From NCBI GenBank assembly GCA_003134815.1, contig PLCO01000010.1:1-64000 (forward strand): 64,000 nucleotides of DNA. The letters run 5' to 3'. This DNA comes from Acidobacteriaceae bacterium. GTDB lineage: Bacteria; Acidobacteriota; Terriglobia; Terriglobales; Acidobacteriaceae. Positions 36,646 to 45,542 of this stretch are shown here, in pieces (position 1 is the stretch's first letter; every line of letters starts with the position of its first letter). The notes below the pieces were generated by a model. It saw only the letters and a list, made by a program, of their open reading frames with translations. It was not told the origin of the DNA and did not search any database. Both the position numbers and the translations under genes were made by a program.

Positions 36646-37266
36646 CTATTTTCCGTTGTGCTTCTGGCGATAGATCTGGCGGCTGGCGCCATTCTGATCG
36701 CGGTTGATCTGCCGATGTTCCTGCCCGGTCAGCTTTCCACCGTTTGCCTGGCGGTCGGCGTGAATCTGCTCATTGATTCCCTTTTCGCGGTTCTCGGTGC
36801 GAGCAGTTTCGTTGGCGTTCATTGACCCGCTGCGGATTCCCTGGGCGATTCGGTCCTGCTGGTTCTCGCGCCGCTGGCCCACCCCATTGTTGCCGTAGTG
36901 CGCTACGTTGGCGTTGTGCTTGTCCTGGTAGATTGAGTGGCTCAGATCGTTCTGCTGGTGGTTGATCTGCTGCCGCTCTGCTGAAGTCAGCTTGCCGTTA
37001 TCGGCGGAGCGGTCGTCGCGGACTTCGCGGTTCAAATTAGATTCTCGCGATTCCAGATTCTTGGTTTCGCCGGCGGTCAGTTGGCCGGAGTCAACGCCGT
37101 TGGCGATGCGGCCCTGCTGATCCTGTTTGCGGTCATTGACGGTAGGCGCCGGCTGATTCGGCTGCGTCTGCGCGGCGGGCGATGTCGATGGTTGACTTTG
37201 TTGAGCAAAGGCCGAACCCGAAGCGATCAGGGCGGCCACTGCAAGCGTAAAGAGTGTGCGCTTCAT
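36646..37266 (-). CDS. Secreted protein of two tandem 68-residue repeats
   Basis: 206 residues. A signal peptide (1-21) and a Gln/Pro/Thr-rich linker precede two homologous units. Unit 1 (about 50-117) begins QQGRIANGVDSGQLTAGE; unit 2 (about 134-201) begins QQDRIAQGIRSGSMNANE; both end with YQDKHN or YRQKHN. Each holds the acidic turn DDRSADNGKLT or ADRQANGGKLT, which resembles a degenerate EF-hand loop. The sequence is very hydrophilic, rich in Asn, Gln, Arg and Asp. Such proteins recur in acidobacteria and proteobacteria without known function. Calcium binding or envelope stress are guesses. Confidence 0.7.
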   Translation of the reverse strand: MKRTLFTLAVAALIASGSAFAQQSQPSTSPAAQTQPNQPAPTVNDRKQDQQGRIANGVDSGQLTAGETKNLESRESNLNREVRDDRSADNGKLTSAERQQINHQQNDLSHSIYQDKHNANVAHYGNNGVGQRRENQQDRIAQGIRSGSMNANETARTENREKGINEQIHADRQANGGKLTGQEHRQINRDQNGASRQIYRQKHNGK

Positions 37267-37560
37267 GGTTTTCTCCAGGGGCCTTTGATTTTGAATTGCC
37301 GGCCCATGTCACAACGAGACCCAGGCCAGAAAAAGTAGTTGTGCTTTAAGCGGATTTTTCGAATCTAAAGGGCTCTCTCCAACGTCACACGTGTTTGTCC
37401 CCAAAAGATTTCCCGACCGGATTGCAACTTTCGATGGAAGCCTGTGTTCTAGCTCTCCCGACCGGCCCCGATCTACTGCGCTTCAAGCGCACAATTCGCC
37501 GAGCAATCCTCCACAGGCCTCCACAACGCGCCCGATCCGGTTATGGCTTAAAATTCTCCT

Positions 37561-38841
37561 ATGACTGACCGCATGTCGCTCACCCTTGCCCAGGCCGATC
37601 CCGAAGTTGCTGCCGCCCTCGACCAGGAAACTCTCCGCCAGCACGAAGGCCTGGAGATGATTGCCAGCGAAAACTTTGTGTCCGAGGCAGTGCTGGAGGC
37701 GGCCGGCTCGATTTTCACGAATAAGTACGCCGAGGGCTATCCCGGACGCCGCTACTACGGCGGCTGCGAGTACGCTGACATCGTGGAAAACCTTGCACGC
37801 GACCGCGCGCGCCAGATCTTCGGCGGCGAACACATCAACGTGCAACCGCACTCCGGCTCGCAGGCCAACGCCTCGGCCTTTGCGGCGGTGCTGCAACCGG
37901 GCGACACGATTCTCGGACTCGACCTTTCACACGGCGGCCATCTGACGCACGGGCATCGCCTGAGCTTCAGTGGCAAGCTCTACCGGACGACTTTCTATCA
38001 CGTTCGGCGCGACACCGAGACCATCGACTACGACGAGATGGAGGCGGTTGCCATTCAGGAAAAGCCCAAAGTTATCATCGGCGGCGCCAGCGCTTATTCG
38101 CGGCTGTGGGACTTCGCGCGCATGCGCCAGATCGCCGACAAGGTAGGAGCGGTGTACATCTTCGACATGGCGCACATTGCCGGTCTGGTTGCGGGCGGCG
38201 TGCACCCTTCGCCTGTGCCCCATGCGCAGATCACCACAACCACCACGCACAAAACGCTGCGCGGGCCGCGCGCCGGCCTGATTATCAGCACACAGGATCT
38301 GGCGACTGCGATCGACAAATCGGTCTTCCCGGGGCAGCAGGGTGGTCCGCTGGTGCACATTGTCGCCGCCAAAGCAGTAGCGTTTGCCGAGGCACTGCGC
38401 CCCGAGTTCCGCGCCTACGCCGCGCAGATTGTCTCGAACGCCAAAGTTCTTGGCGAAGGCTTGCAGGCAGCGGGCTTTCGGCTGGTTTCTGGCGGGACAG
38501 ATAATCATCTCCTGCTTGTGGATGTCTTCGAGAAAGGCATTCTCGGCTCCGACGCCGAACTGGCGCTGGGCAAGGCCGGCATCACGGTGAACAAGAACTC
38601 GATTCCGTGGGATACGAATCCGCCTCTCAAGCCGTCAGGGATTCGTGTCGGCACACCTGCGCTGACCACGCGCGGCATGAAGGAAGCGGAGATGCGCACG
38701 ATTGCGTCGTGGATCGCCGAGGCTCTAGAACGGCGCGGCGACGATGCGGCGCTGGCCCGCATCCGCGGCGAGGTGGCGGAGATGGCCAACCAATTCCCGC
38801 TTTACGCATGGCGGCGCGCGCCGGTGGCAGTGACCGCGTAA
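37561..38841 (+). CDS. glyA: Serine hydroxymethyltransferase
   Basis: 426 residues, normal length. The PLP-lysine segment is [28 protein letters not shown] and [15 protein letters not shown] are family signatures. It interconverts serine and glycine with tetrahydrofolate, feeding one-carbon metabolism. The start MTDRMSLT is taken from the first ATG; the second ATG four codons later is also possible. The upstream spacer (37267-37560) shows no riboswitch I can recognise. Confidence 0.97.
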   Translation: MTDRMSLTLAQADPEVAAALDQETLRQHEGLEMIASENFVSEAVLEAAGSIFTNKYAEGYPGRRYYGGCEYADIVENLARDRARQIFGGEHINVQPHSGSQANASAFAAVLQPGDTILGLDLSHGGHLTHGHRLSFSGKLYRTTFYHVRRDTETIDYDEMEAVAIQEKPKVIIGGASAYSRLWDFARMRQIADKVGAVYIFDMAHIAGLVAGGVHPSPVPHAQITTTTTHKTLRGPRAGLIISTQDLATAIDKSVFPGQQGGPLVHIVAAKAVAFAEALRPEFRAYAAQIVSNAKVLGEGLQAAGFRLVSGGTDNHLLLVDVFEKGILGSDAELALGKAGITVNKNSIPWDTNPPLKPSGIRVGTPALTTRGMKEAEMRTIASWIAEALERRGDDAALARIRGEVAEMANQFPLYAWRRAPVAVTA

Positions 38842-38849
38842 GCCGAATC

Positions 38850-38894
38850 AGGACCGGCAAAGACAGGGCTGGCAAAGTCAGGGTCGCAAAAAGC
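38850..38894 (+). repeat. 15-bp tandem repeats just after glyA
   Basis: Three units follow the glyA stop by 8 bp: AGGACCGGCAAAGAC, AGGGCTGGCAAAGTC and AGGGTCGCAAAAAGC. The first two match at 12 of 15 positions. No coding role is visible. Confidence 0.75.
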
Positions 38895-39074
38895 GAGCAG
38901 ACCAAAGAGAGGCGGCAACGGTGCGAAGAATTCACGTGCCGCGAAGCGCTGGCGTGTGCAAGAATGCCGTTGAGCAACCAAGACGTTGTCGATGACCATC
39001 GAATGATACCCCCAAAACGGGCGATTCGGCCCCCCCCAAAGGTCATCGGGTCATCTGGTCGTGAGGAGAAATCG

Positions 39075-39581
39075 ATGAAGTCCATTTTGATCGCATTTGC
39101 CGCTTTGCTTGTATTCTCGGCGCCGGCAGTGGCACAGCATGAAGGTGGCGGCCATCAAGCTCCGCCTGCGCATGGGCCCGCGGCGTACCATGGCAAGCCG
39201 CAAACTCCAGACATCCACCGTAACTACGCCGATGAGCCGGGCCATGACAAAGGTCCGCACGTGGACGGGAGTCACTGGGTTGGGCATGATACCGGACCCG
39301 ACGATCCGCGCTATCATCTCAACAATCCTTGGAAACATGGCCGATTCTCCGGCGGCTTTGGTCCCGCGCATGTGTGGCGGATCGCCGGCGGAGGCGCCCC
39401 CAGGTTCTGGTTTAACAACTGGAACTGGAGGGTTGCGGAGGCCGACCTGGCTTACTGCAGCGATTGGCTTTGGAACTCCGATGAGATCGTCATCTACGAC
39501 GATCCGGACCATGTGGGCTGGTATCTTGCCTATAATGTGCGGCTCGGCACCTATGTGCATGTGTTGTATCTGGGAGCATAA
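39075..39581 (+). CDS. Small secreted His/Trp/Pro-rich protein
   Basis: 168 residues. A clear signal peptide ([20 protein letters not shown], cut after AQ) is followed by a His/Pro/Gly-rich segment (about 21-80) and an aromatic C-terminal domain ([21 protein letters not shown], then [21 protein letters not shown]). AGGAG lies upstream of the ATG. The function is unknown; the histidines might bind metal. The final codons and TAA are repeated once immediately downstream (GGGAGCATAAG, then GGCGCATAAG). Confidence 0.75.
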   Translation: MKSILIAFAALLVFSAPAVAQHEGGGHQAPPAHGPAAYHGKPQTPDIHRNYADEPGHDKGPHVDGSHWVGHDTGPDDPRYHLNNPWKHGRFSGGFGPAHVWRIAGGGAPRFWFNNWNWRVAEADLAYCSDWLWNSDEIVIYDDPDHVGWYLAYNVRLGTYVHVLYLGA

Positions 39582-39820
39582 GAGGGGCGCATAAGTAAGG
39601 CATTTCAGTATGGACTTCGCCTGCTACGCTTGTTCCCCTTTCGGAACAAGTAACGGAACAGGGCAGTTGTATTCGTAAGTCGTTTCGCTGTTGTAACTGG
39701 TTCGATCAGATCGTTCTATCGATCGGATTCCGGGACTAAGTGGAAAAAATCTTTGCTCGAATCAAAAAAACTTCTCTACGAGCCTATCCGGATGTGAATA
39801 AAGTCATTTATCCTGTCGCA

Positions 39821-40054
39821 ATGGCGATTGAAAATATTCTTGCCCAAATAGACTCCGAGATTGCAAGGCTCCAACAAGCACGTGGCCTGCTAGCCAGCCT
39901 GGGGACCGCAACCGTAAGCAAAGCCGGAAAAGCGGCCAAAAAAGGCAAAGGGCGCAAGAAGCGCGTGCTAAGCGCCGACGCGCGCAAGCGGATTGCCGAT
40001 GCGCAACGCAAGCGCTGGGCCGCGGTGCGGGCCAAAGCTAAGAAAAAGGCTTAG
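39821..40054 (+). CDS. Small basic histone-H1-like protein
   Basis: 77 residues. An N-terminal helical segment (ILAQIDSEIARLQQARGLL) is followed by a Lys/Arg/Ala tail (KKGKGRKKRVLSADARKRI, then AQRKRWAAVRAKAKKKA). Similar short proteins are common in acidobacteria; the tail suggests nucleic-acid binding, perhaps nucleoid association (inference). The ATG at 39821 is preferred from the conserved-looking start; a GTG at 39740 would add 27 residues. The sequence before it is AT-rich. Confidence 0.65.
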   Translation: MAIENILAQIDSEIARLQQARGLLASLGTATVSKAGKAAKKGKGRKKRVLSADARKRIADAQRKRWAAVRAKAKKKA

Positions 40055-40133
40055 TCGATTTGCGGTTGGGATCTAAGTAAAAGGTCGTGACGGACTGCTG
40101 CTAAGTAAAGCGGCCGCGCCTGCGATCTATCCT

Positions 40134-40181
40134 GACGACTTTAGCCCGGCGACTCTATTCAGGCGACTTTAGCCCGGCGAC
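40134..40181 (-). repeat. 20-bp direct repeat spanning the stop codon of the second aldehyde dehydrogenase
   Basis: Plus-strand GGCGACTTTAGCCCGGCGAC at 40162-40181 contains the last three codons and TAA of the gene. A copy with one change lies 28 bp further at 40134-40153. Each copy therefore re-creates the gene terminus. Confidence 0.9.
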
Positions 40182-41614
40182 GCCATCACCAGCATGCGCG
40201 GCTCGGTCATCTCTTCAATGGCCCACCGGATGCCTTCGCGGCCCAGTCCGGAGTCCTTGACGCCGCCATAAGGCATGGGATCGAGGCGCCAGTTAGGCGT
40301 GTCTCCCACGACGAGCGCGCCCACTTCCAGCTCGCGATACGCGGTGAAGATGCGGTCGGAGTCGCGCGTCAAAATGCCTGCCTGCAGTCCATACTTCGAG
40401 TGATTTACCTGCGCCAGCGCTTCCTCGAAATCATCGTACGGCTCGATCAACAGGACCGGCCCAAAGATTTCTTCGTCGCGAACTTTCATTCCGGTTTTGG
40501 TGCCGGTCAAGATGGCGGGCGTAATCATCGATCCCTTGCGCTCGCCGCCGGTCACATGCTTGGCTCCGCTCGCGATAGCCTCTTTCACCCACGATTCCAC
40601 GCGCTCGGCCTCACTTTGGCGAATCATCGGTCCCACCTCAGTGGCTTCGTTCGAGGGGTCGCCAATGACCAGTTTTTCCGCAAAGTCAACTACCTTCCAC
40701 AGAAAGGTCTGGTAGATTGGGCGTTCGACAAAGACGCGTTGCAAACTGATGCACGACTGGCCGGCAAAGCCGAACGCCGCGTGCGCAGTGCGCGAGGCCG
40801 CATCGTCCAGGTCCTTCCAATCGCTGTGCACCAGCATCGCCGCGTTCCCGCCCAGCTCCAGCAGTACGCGCTTGCGGCCGGAGTGCGCCTTCAGCTCCCA
40901 ACCCACCTTGGCCGAGCCGGTGAAGCTGACCAGCTTGATGCGATCTTCTTTTTCCGCGAGCCAGGCGGTGTCGGCGTCAGACAGCGTGAGCACGGCAAGC
41001 GCCTCCTCAGGCCAGCCGGCCTTCAGGATCACTTCGCCAAGGGCGAGCGCGGTAAAGGGGGTTTGCGGCGCGGGTTTCAAAATCACGGGGCAACCTGCGG
41101 CAATGGCCGGCGCAACCTTGTGGGCTACCAGGTTCAGCGGGAAATTAAACGGCGTAATCGCCAGAATCGGACCCACGCCAAAGCGCTGCACGAGCCCCCA
41201 GCGGCCTTCATTGCCTTCGGACAAATCCAGCGGAATGCTCTCGCCGCCCAGCCGCACGGATTCTTCAGCGGCGGTTTTGAAGGTGAGCACGGCGCGATCC
41301 ACTTCGATGCGGGCCATGCGCACCGGCTTGCCCGCCTCGGCCACAATCAACTGCACGAAGCGGTCTTTTTGTTCAATGAGCGCTGCGGCCACGTTTTCAA
41401 GGATCTCGCGGCGCTTCCAGCGCGGCTTCGCACGGGTGCGGCGCAGGCTGGCGGACGCATGATTGACGGCGGTGCGCGCATCCGCGCGGGTGGCCACGGT
41501 TACACGGCCCACCAGCCCCTGGTCCCACGGAGATCGCACTTCGAAGGCCTCTCCGTCAGCCCATTCCTTGCCGCACAACAGAAAACCGGTTTGCTCTCCC
41601 GGGCGCATCTTCAT
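40169..41614 (-). CDS. Aldehyde dehydrogenase, NAD(P)-dependent
   Basis: 481 residues, full length. Oxyanion-site Asn is in TPFNFPLNL, the cofactor Lys in VILKPAPQTP, general base E253 in LLELGGNA and nucleophile C288 in FGFAGQSCISLQ. ATG 41612-41614 follows AGGAG by seven bases. The FAGQSC context and length resemble the lactaldehyde/GapN-like branch, but the substrate is not certain. It stands alone between convergent genes. Its terminus is duplicated downstream (see the repeat at 40134). Confidence 0.93.
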   Translation of the reverse strand: MKMRPGEQTGFLLCGKEWADGEAFEVRSPWDQGLVGRVTVATRADARTAVNHASASLRRTRAKPRWKRREILENVAAALIEQKDRFVQLIVAEAGKPVRMARIEVDRAVLTFKTAAEESVRLGGESIPLDLSEGNEGRWGLVQRFGVGPILAITPFNFPLNLVAHKVAPAIAAGCPVILKPAPQTPFTALALGEVILKAGWPEEALAVLTLSDADTAWLAEKEDRIKLVSFTGSAKVGWELKAHSGRKRVLLELGGNAAMLVHSDWKDLDDAASRTAHAAFGFAGQSCISLQRVFVERPIYQTFLWKVVDFAEKLVIGDPSNEATEVGPMIRQSEAERVESWVKEAIASGAKHVTGGERKGSMITPAILTGTKTGMKVRDEEIFGPVLLIEPYDDFEEALAQVNHSKYGLQAGILTRDSDRIFTAYRELEVGALVVGDTPNWRLDPMPYGGVKDSGLGREGIRWAIEEMTEPRMLVMASPG

Positions 41615-41901
41615 GGTGGAGCTCCTGAATGTACGTTCTGATGGTAAAGCGCCGGGCTTGAATTGTCCGGCGCCGGGGCTTGCTATTCGGCTGCGGGGCT
41701 GCGAATTGGGAAGAAAGGCCGGGCTCAGTGATGAACGCGACCAACAGACGCGAAAAACGGGCGCGAAGATCCCGCGGGACGATCTGGCGGCAGAGAAGCG
41801 GTTACTGAAGGGGCATGAGATCAGGTATATTGGAGCGGTTCCCAAACGGGCCACAAGCGGAATTCATAACATCAACATTCTCCGAGGAAAAGGAAGCGAC
41901 G

Positions 41902-42540
41902 ATGCCCGATCCTAACAGCAGCCAAGTCCCGCCGCCGGGTTCATTCCAGCCTGTTCCCGGTTCGTTTCAGCCGGTTCCAACACAGTATGGCGCGCCACCG
42001 CCGCAGTATGGCGCGCCGCCTCCACCGTATGGCGCGCCCCCACCCAAGTCTGGTCCCAGCGCGCTCAAGGTCATCCTCATCGTCGTGGCGATCCTGGTCG
42101 GCCTTGGCATGATCGGCGCCGGCATCGTTGCCTACGGCGTCTACCGCGTCGCCAAAACTGTCCACAAGGATGCCGATGGAAACATCACGGTGAATACTCC
42201 CAAGGGCACCTTTACCGCCAACGCATCGGATACGTTCACCGCAAGCGATCTGGGAATTGCGATCTATCCCGGCGCCACGCAGGGCAAGGGCGGCTTGCGC
42301 ATGACCATTGCCGGAAGAAGTATGGTCAGCGCGAACTTCCTTACGCCCGACTCACCCGACAAAGTGATCGCCTTCTACAAAGACAAAGCAGGACCCACTG
42401 CACAGACCATGACGACCGGAAACGGCGGAATCATCACGTTGCAGAATGGCTCCAATTCCATCACGGTGACGATTATGCAGTCGGCGAGCGAGAACAACGG
42501 CCAGACGCAAATCACGATTGTGAATTCTTCCGGAAGTTAG
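41902..42540 (+). CDS. Membrane protein with proline-rich N-terminus
   Basis: 212 residues. Residues 1-50 are cytoplasmic and proline-rich, with SFQPVPGSFQPVP and three YGAPPP units (DNA unit TATGGCGCGCC repeated). One transmembrane helix (about 56-80) follows, and then an exported domain of about 125 residues that begins with a helix-like VHKDADGNI and contains LGIAIYPGA and SPDKVIAFYKDKAG. No function is recognised. RBS AGGAAG upstream. Confidence 0.7.
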   Translation: MPDPNSSQVPPPGSFQPVPGSFQPVPTQYGAPPPQYGAPPPPYGAPPPKSGPSALKVILIVVAILVGLGMIGAGIVAYGVYRVAKTVHKDADGNITVNTPKGTFTANASDTFTASDLGIAIYPGATQGKGGLRMTIAGRSMVSANFLTPDSPDKVIAFYKDKAGPTAQTMTTGNGGIITLQNGSNSITVTIMQSASENNGQTQITIVNSSGS

Positions 42541-42597
42541 TCGCATCTGCAAGCGGAGAGGCTTCCAGCAGCCGCAAGCTTCCCTTCGATCCCGCCA

Positions 42598-44604
42598 TCA
42601 GGCTGCGGTGGCAATTGCCGCTGAGCGGCGAATCGCGACGACCGTGATGTCGTCGGACTGGCCAAATTGCTTGGCCGCCGCGGCGATCTCCGCCGCCGGA
42701 CGGCTTGAGATTGCCGTGCCGCGGTCGAAACCGAATAGCTCGCGCCGCTCGTTCTGCGCCTCGATCACGCCATCGGAGTAGAACGTGAGCCGGCTACCCG
42801 GCGCAAGCTGAAGCTGCGTCGTTTCGTAATGGGTGCCGCTGATAATTCCCAGGGGCAGCGCGCCGGGCAGGTCAAGTTCGCGCCCGTCGAGATAGGGCGG
42901 CAGGTGGCCGGCGTTGGCGATGGTCACAGCTCCGCCGGCAGCGATGCTGACTGCCATGGCGGTGGCAAATCCGCCATCGGTGCGGCCCATCAGGCGATCG
43001 TTCAGTTGCGCCAGTATCTCGGCGGGGACCTGGCTGTACGCGGCCGCTGTGCGGATGGCCCCAACGAGCACCGATACAAGCATGGCGGCGGGCAATCCCT
43101 TTCCTGCCACGTCGCCAATCACAACCAGCAGGCCGCCCGCCCCGTCAGGCAGCACCTGGAAGAAGTCGCCGCCGACCTGTTGCGCGGGTTCGTAGACGCT
43201 CTCGACTTCATAGCCGGGAACGGTTTCTGCGTGGTCGGGCAGAATTACCTGCTGCACCGCGCGGGCGTTCGCCACCTCGGCTTCGAGGATCGCCTGCTGG
43301 CGGCTCACGCGGTTGGTGCGCAGCAGGATGATAAGCGCCAGGGTTACCGGCGCGAGTATGTTCAGAAAGTCCTGAGCGTTGAGGTTGAACGGCCCGAACG
43401 GCAGCGGCCCGACCGGCATGTACCTGAGGGACTGAAAAAAGCGCCATGCGGTATAGCGGAGGCCCGGAATCTGCGACAGCAGCAATGCACCATAGAAGAA
43501 GTCCCAATAGAGGCCGGTGAGAAACAGGGGGACAAGCAGAATACCCGCGTCGCGGTTTCCACGGCGGGCACGAGCAATCAGGATCACGGGAAGAATGACC
43601 GAAATCAGCAACGTGAGCGGAGCCTGGAAAAAGGCGAACTGAACCGTGTTCAAAGCGCCCACAAAGAACAATGGCTCAATTACGGCAATTGTCACGGAAG
43701 CGAATACCAGATACACATGCAGCCGCCATCCGATTGGCCGGTCTATAAAGGCCAGATACATCCGCGCCATAAAGTACGTGCTGAAGAGGTCTGACAGGCC
43801 GATAAGAATATTCAGGCTTGCCGGAAATGTATGGAGCATGCTGAAAAGATTGAGGGGAAGAGGCAGAAGGCTAGCCAGTCCCCACAGGAAAAGCCAAAGA
43901 TACTCGGTCCGCCTGCGCTGCGCGGAATAGAGCAGCAATGCTCCCAGCATTAGGCCAATGAGGGTTAAATCGCCCAGCCACCAAAGAAGGCTCTCGCCGA
44001 TTGTTTGAAGCCATGTGTTTTCAGCCAAGCCCTCATCCTCGCCCAGCGCCAGCTTCCAGTCGCGGAGGCCGGGATAGGCATCGACCCAATCGACAGGCGA
44101 AAGGCGAACGCGGAGTGCGATGACGATGAAGCCGGTGGCGACTTGATCGCCGGGAATCTTCGCCATGAGCCGCGCACTGTTGTCATAAGGCGTAAAAGGG
44201 GCGATGCTGCCCACCTGAAGCAACGGAACGCCGTCGGTGTAGACGACAAATGCGCTTGAAAGCTGGTACTCGCGCAAAGCAAGATTCGGTCCGCGCGGCG
44301 GGACCTTCAGATGAAGGCGGTACCAGACGATCTCCGGGCGGGAGTGGGGAAAAAGCGTGTGCAAAGAATCGGTCGCGGCGTTGAAGGGCAGCCAATGCGA
44401 GTCGTCGAAGTCCGAGCGGGCGTAAGCAGGATCGTCGCCGGCGTGTACCAGCCAGCCGGCGCCAAGATCGATGCGCGGCTGGCCCAGTTGGGTAGCGTCA
44501 TAAACCTGCGCTGAAGCACGCGGCGCGCACAGTGCCACACCCAGGCAGATGGCGCCCGCAGCCAGCCAGCGCCAGATATTCGAAAAAGATGGGGGGTAAA
44601 CCAC
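42598..44604 (-). CDS. Membrane PP2C-type (SpoIIE/RsbU) serine phosphatase
   Basis: About 668 residues. A signal-like segment and a beta-sandwich domain (about 35-180: LGAGWLVHAGDDPAYARSDFDDSHW) precede seven or so membrane helices. A short coiled coil (NRVSRQQAILEAEVANARAVQ) joins the C-terminal phosphatase with GGDFFQVLPDG, VIGDVAGKGLPAAML, NAGHLPPYL and GQSDDITVVAI. The layout resembles 7TMR-DISM receptors fused to a phosphatase that acts on anti-sigma antagonists. The start is uncertain: a GTG at 44602-44604 fits the signal, while the open frame extends into the divergent alkA promoter. Confidence 0.87.
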   Translation of the reverse strand: MVYPPSFSNIWRWLAAGAICLGVALCAPRASAQVYDATQLGQPRIDLGAGWLVHAGDDPAYARSDFDDSHWLPFNAATDSLHTLFPHSRPEIVWYRLHLKVPPRGPNLALREYQLSSAFVVYTDGVPLLQVGSIAPFTPYDNSARLMAKIPGDQVATGFIVIALRVRLSPVDWVDAYPGLRDWKLALGEDEGLAENTWLQTIGESLLWWLGDLTLIGLMLGALLLYSAQRRRTEYLWLFLWGLASLLPLPLNLFSMLHTFPASLNILIGLSDLFSTYFMARMYLAFIDRPIGWRLHVYLVFASVTIAVIEPLFFVGALNTVQFAFFQAPLTLLISVILPVILIARARRGNRDAGILLVPLFLTGLYWDFFYGALLLSQIPGLRYTAWRFFQSLRYMPVGPLPFGPFNLNAQDFLNILAPVTLALIILLRTNRVSRQQAILEAEVANARAVQQVILPDHAETVPGYEVESVYEPAQQVGGDFFQVLPDGAGGLLVVIGDVAGKGLPAAMLVSVLVGAIRTAAAYSQVPAEILAQLNDRLMGRTDGGFATAMAVSIAAGGAVTIANAGHLPPYLDGRELDLPGALPLGIISGTHYETTQLQLAPGSRLTFYSDGVIEAQNERRELFGFDRGTAISSRPAAEIAAAAKQFGQSDDITVVAIRRSAAIATAA

Positions 44605-44766
44605 AGGAAATACGCGGCCTCTGGGGGAACCGTTCCAGCCTACCACTGCGCAGGAACAACGCCCGATAGAAATTCTGTGCGCTCCCGGCGAGCCGCTGCC
44701 GATCGGTAAAGCTTGCTCGGCGATTGAGAGGATCGAGCAGTCGCGTGGTGCGATAGACTCCTGCTT

Positions 44767-45471
44767 ATGATTCACGACGGCCGCAGCCGCAAACTTCCTT
44801 TCGATCCTGCTGAGGCAGTGGCGCATTTGCGGGCCAGCGATCCGAAACTTGCCAAGCTCATCGACTGCGCCGGGCAATTCACGCTCCGCTTGCAGAACAC
44901 GACTTCGCCTTTCGAGTCGCTGCTCGAATCGATCCTCTACCAGCAGTTACACGGCAAGGCAGCGGCCACCATTCACCGTCGCCTGCGCGAGTACTTTGGC
45001 GGTGGCGATCCCGCGCCGCAGCTTCTGCTCGACACTCCGGATGAGCCGCTGCGCGCCGCCGGCGTCTCCGGCAACAAGATCAAGGCTCTGCGCGACTTGG
45101 CTGCCCGTACCCTGGACGGCACCGTGCCCACGCATGGCGCCATCCGCAAAATGTCTGACGCCGAGATCGTCGAACGGCTCACTGCGGTACGCGGCATCGG
45201 CACATGGACGGTTGAAATGCTGCTCATCTTCCGCCTGGGCCGGCCGGACGTGCTGCCGGTAACCGACTACGGTGTGCGCAAGGGATTCGCGTTGACCTTC
45301 CAGCGACTACCCAAATCCCGCGCGCTTGAGGCGGCCGATCTACCCAAGCCCGATGTGATGCTTCGCCGCGCGAAACGCTGGGCGCCCTACCGCTCCGTTG
45401 CAAGCTGGTACCTTTGGCGTGCCTGCGACCTGGCGAAGAACACTGCTCCCGCGGGGCGCTCGGCAAGATAG
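44767..45471 (+). CDS. DNA-3-methyladenine glycosylase II (AlkA-like)
   Basis: 234 residues. The helix-hairpin-helix is VRGIGTWTVEMLLIF (141-155) and the catalytic aspartate is D167 in VLPVTDYGVRKG. SILYQQLHGKAA is the substrate-pocket helix. It removes alkylated purines from DNA. The N-terminal AlkA domain is absent, as in many bacterial homologues. Divergent from the phosphatase gene across a 160-bp shared promoter region. Confidence 0.92.
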   Translation: MIHDGRSRKLPFDPAEAVAHLRASDPKLAKLIDCAGQFTLRLQNTTSPFESLLESILYQQLHGKAAATIHRRLREYFGGGDPAPQLLLDTPDEPLRAAGVSGNKIKALRDLAARTLDGTVPTHGAIRKMSDAEIVERLTAVRGIGTWTVEMLLIFRLGRPDVLPVTDYGVRKGFALTFQRLPKSRALEAADLPKPDVMLRRAKRWAPYRSVASWYLWRACDLAKNTAPAGRSAR

Positions 45472-45542
45472 CGCGAGCGCGATGGCCGTAAAATAGCTTG
45501 AGCGGGCGGCAGAAAGAGCGCCTGCACTGCATCGGACAATTC

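Noticed and set aside
37267..37560. Glycine or tetrahydrofolate riboswitch before glyA
   Set aside because: I looked for conserved aptamer words and saw none; nothing in the spacer supports it.
42829..43794. 321-residue plus-strand frame inside the phosphatase gene
   Set aside because: Opposite a gene with clear SpoIIE/PP2C motifs; the frame itself has no recognisable domain.
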